Part shown: positions 51,703-52,194 of the stretch, piece by piece
Numbering within the stretch: position 1 is the stretch's first letter
How the letters are laid out: every line of letters starts with the position of its first letter
Assembly (NCBI GenBank): GCA_002499905.1
Contig: DANP01000008.1
Coordinates: 14,065-66,258 of the forward strand
Length of the DNA: 52,194 bases
DNA from: Methanolinea sp. UBA277
GTDB lineage: Archaea; Halobacteriota; Methanomicrobia; Methanomicrobiales; Methanospirillaceae
Reading direction: 5' to 3'
Notes under the pieces: generated by a model
What the model was told of the DNA's origin: nothing
The model's input: the letters and a program-made list of their open reading frames with translations, nothing else
The model's database searches: none
Position numbers and translations under genes: made by a program

Positions 51703-52194
51703 TCACCCGTAGGTGATCCGGTAGATTGCCCCGGCCCGGTCATCAGAGACCAGCAGCGCGCCGTCCGGCATGACCAGCACATCGACAGGCCGGCCCCATG
51801 AAAGCCCGCCCGTGAGCCATCCTTCTGCAAATATCTCGTAGGAGACCGGCGCCCCGTTCTCCAGCCGGACCATGCTCAGCCGGTAGCCGGTGGGCACCAC
51901 CCGGTTCCAGGAGCCGTGTTCGGCGATGAAGATCTGTCCCCGGTATTCTTCCGGGAACATTTTGCCGTCGTAAAACCGCATCCCGAGCGCAGCCACGTGG
52001 GCGGGGAGTGGTTGGGCCGCCGGGGTGAACTCCTCACAGGAGCCGTCCGTGGTAAGATCGGGATCCGGGATTCCCTGCCCGTGGCAGTACGGGAATCCGA
52101 AATGCATACCCTGAACAGCGGCATGGTTCAGCTCATCAGGCGGGAGGTCGTCCCCCATCCAGTCCCGGCCGTTATCGGTGAACCAGAGCTCCCC
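51703..52194 (-). CDS. Quinoprotein (PQQ) sugar dehydrogenase-like protein, C-terminal part
   Basis: The last 163 residues of a larger gene cut by the right edge. Blocks GELWFTDNGRDWMGDDLPPD, HFGFPYCHGQG and FIAEHGSWNR are hallmarks of the soluble glucose/sorbosone dehydrogenase beta-propeller. Such proteins bind PQQ in bacteria; in a methanogen the cofactor or even redox role is doubtful. Probably secreted, but the N-terminus is outside the window. Confidence 0.88.
   Translation of the reverse strand, partial: GELWFTDNGRDWMGDDLPPDELNHAAVQGMHFGFPYCHGQGIPDPDLTTDGSCEEFTPAAQPLPAHVAALGMRFYDGKMFPEEYRGQIFIAEHGSWNRVVPTGYRLSMVRLENGAPVSYEIFAEGWLTGGLSWGRPVDVLVMPDGALLVSDDRAGAIYRITYG

Overview
The window is chromosomal DNA of a methanogenic euryarchaeon, most likely a Methanomicrobiales member (order level is inference). 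Seen directly: archaeal-type ribosomal proteins L44e and S27e, aIF2-alpha, Nop10, a CDC48 ATPase, an Sm-like protein, fructose-bisphosphate aldolase/phosphatase, a geranylgeranyl reductase for archaeal lipids, and the YcaO/TfuA pair that thioamidates a glycine of methyl-coenzyme M reductase. Many genes have TATA boxes about 25-30 bases before the start codon, which suggests leaderless transcripts. The DNA is GC-rich, with AT-rich promoter islands.

Layout. 1-1.5 kb: an orphan response regulator with PAS. 2.1-5.5 kb: a translation/proteostasis operon (L44e, S27e, aIF2-alpha, Nop10, PAC2 protein, EndoQ-like nuclease). 5.5-9.8 kb: a ferredoxin with geranylgeranyl reductase, a TrkA-type protein, RNase HII and a site-2-type membrane protease. 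9.9-11.7 kb: ycaO-tfuA. 11.7-12.7 kb: a decayed gene divergent from a Yip1-type membrane protein. 12.7-14.3 kb: an ARMT1/DUF89 protein, tRNA-Pro(GGG) and a small HTH operon. 14.5-19.5 kb: a minus-strand run (RecJ-like DHH protein, then RNase Z, a sugar-isomerase-like protein, a P-loop kinase-like protein and a radical SAM activase). 19.7-26 kb: thiC, 5-formyl-THF cyclo-ligase, CDC48 with an Hsp20-like protein, and fbp. 26-29.2 kb: a BtuFCD/FecBCD-type importer whose ATPase has an extra C-terminal domain. 29.2-38.6 kb: Sm-like/HTH pair, FmdE, a second Yip1 protein, an aminotransferase, TPR and DJ-1 proteins, a MarR-MATE operon and several microgenes. 39-44.8 kb: acetyl-CoA synthetase, a sparse AT-richer stretch, tRNA-Gln(TTG), a secreted TPR protein and a three-repeat CRISPR-like remnant without cas genes. 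44.9-52.2 kb: a secreted beta-propeller, a GDP-mannose to GDP-fucose operon (manC, gmd, glycosyltransferase, fcl), a membrane protein and the C-terminal part of a quinoprotein sugar dehydrogenase cut by the window edge.

The most notable hidden content is in the gaps. There are four decayed or interrupted genes: a doubly frameshifted gene at 11.7-12.0 kb, a frameshifted small gene at 31.6-31.8 kb, an mscL with an in-frame TAA, and the C-terminus of a second thiC. There are also several genes under 60 codons (nop10, a ferredoxin, a zinc-ribbon microprotein, a coiled-coil microprotein, a small membrane protein), a nested palindrome before the MarR gene, a 22-base palindrome upstream of acs, and the CRISPR-like array with an exact 61-base period. 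I see no clearly new multi-gene defence or biosynthetic system. The strongest candidates for new biology are the fused domain on the importer ATPase, the Sm-like/HTH pair with a cysteine cluster, and the microproteins.
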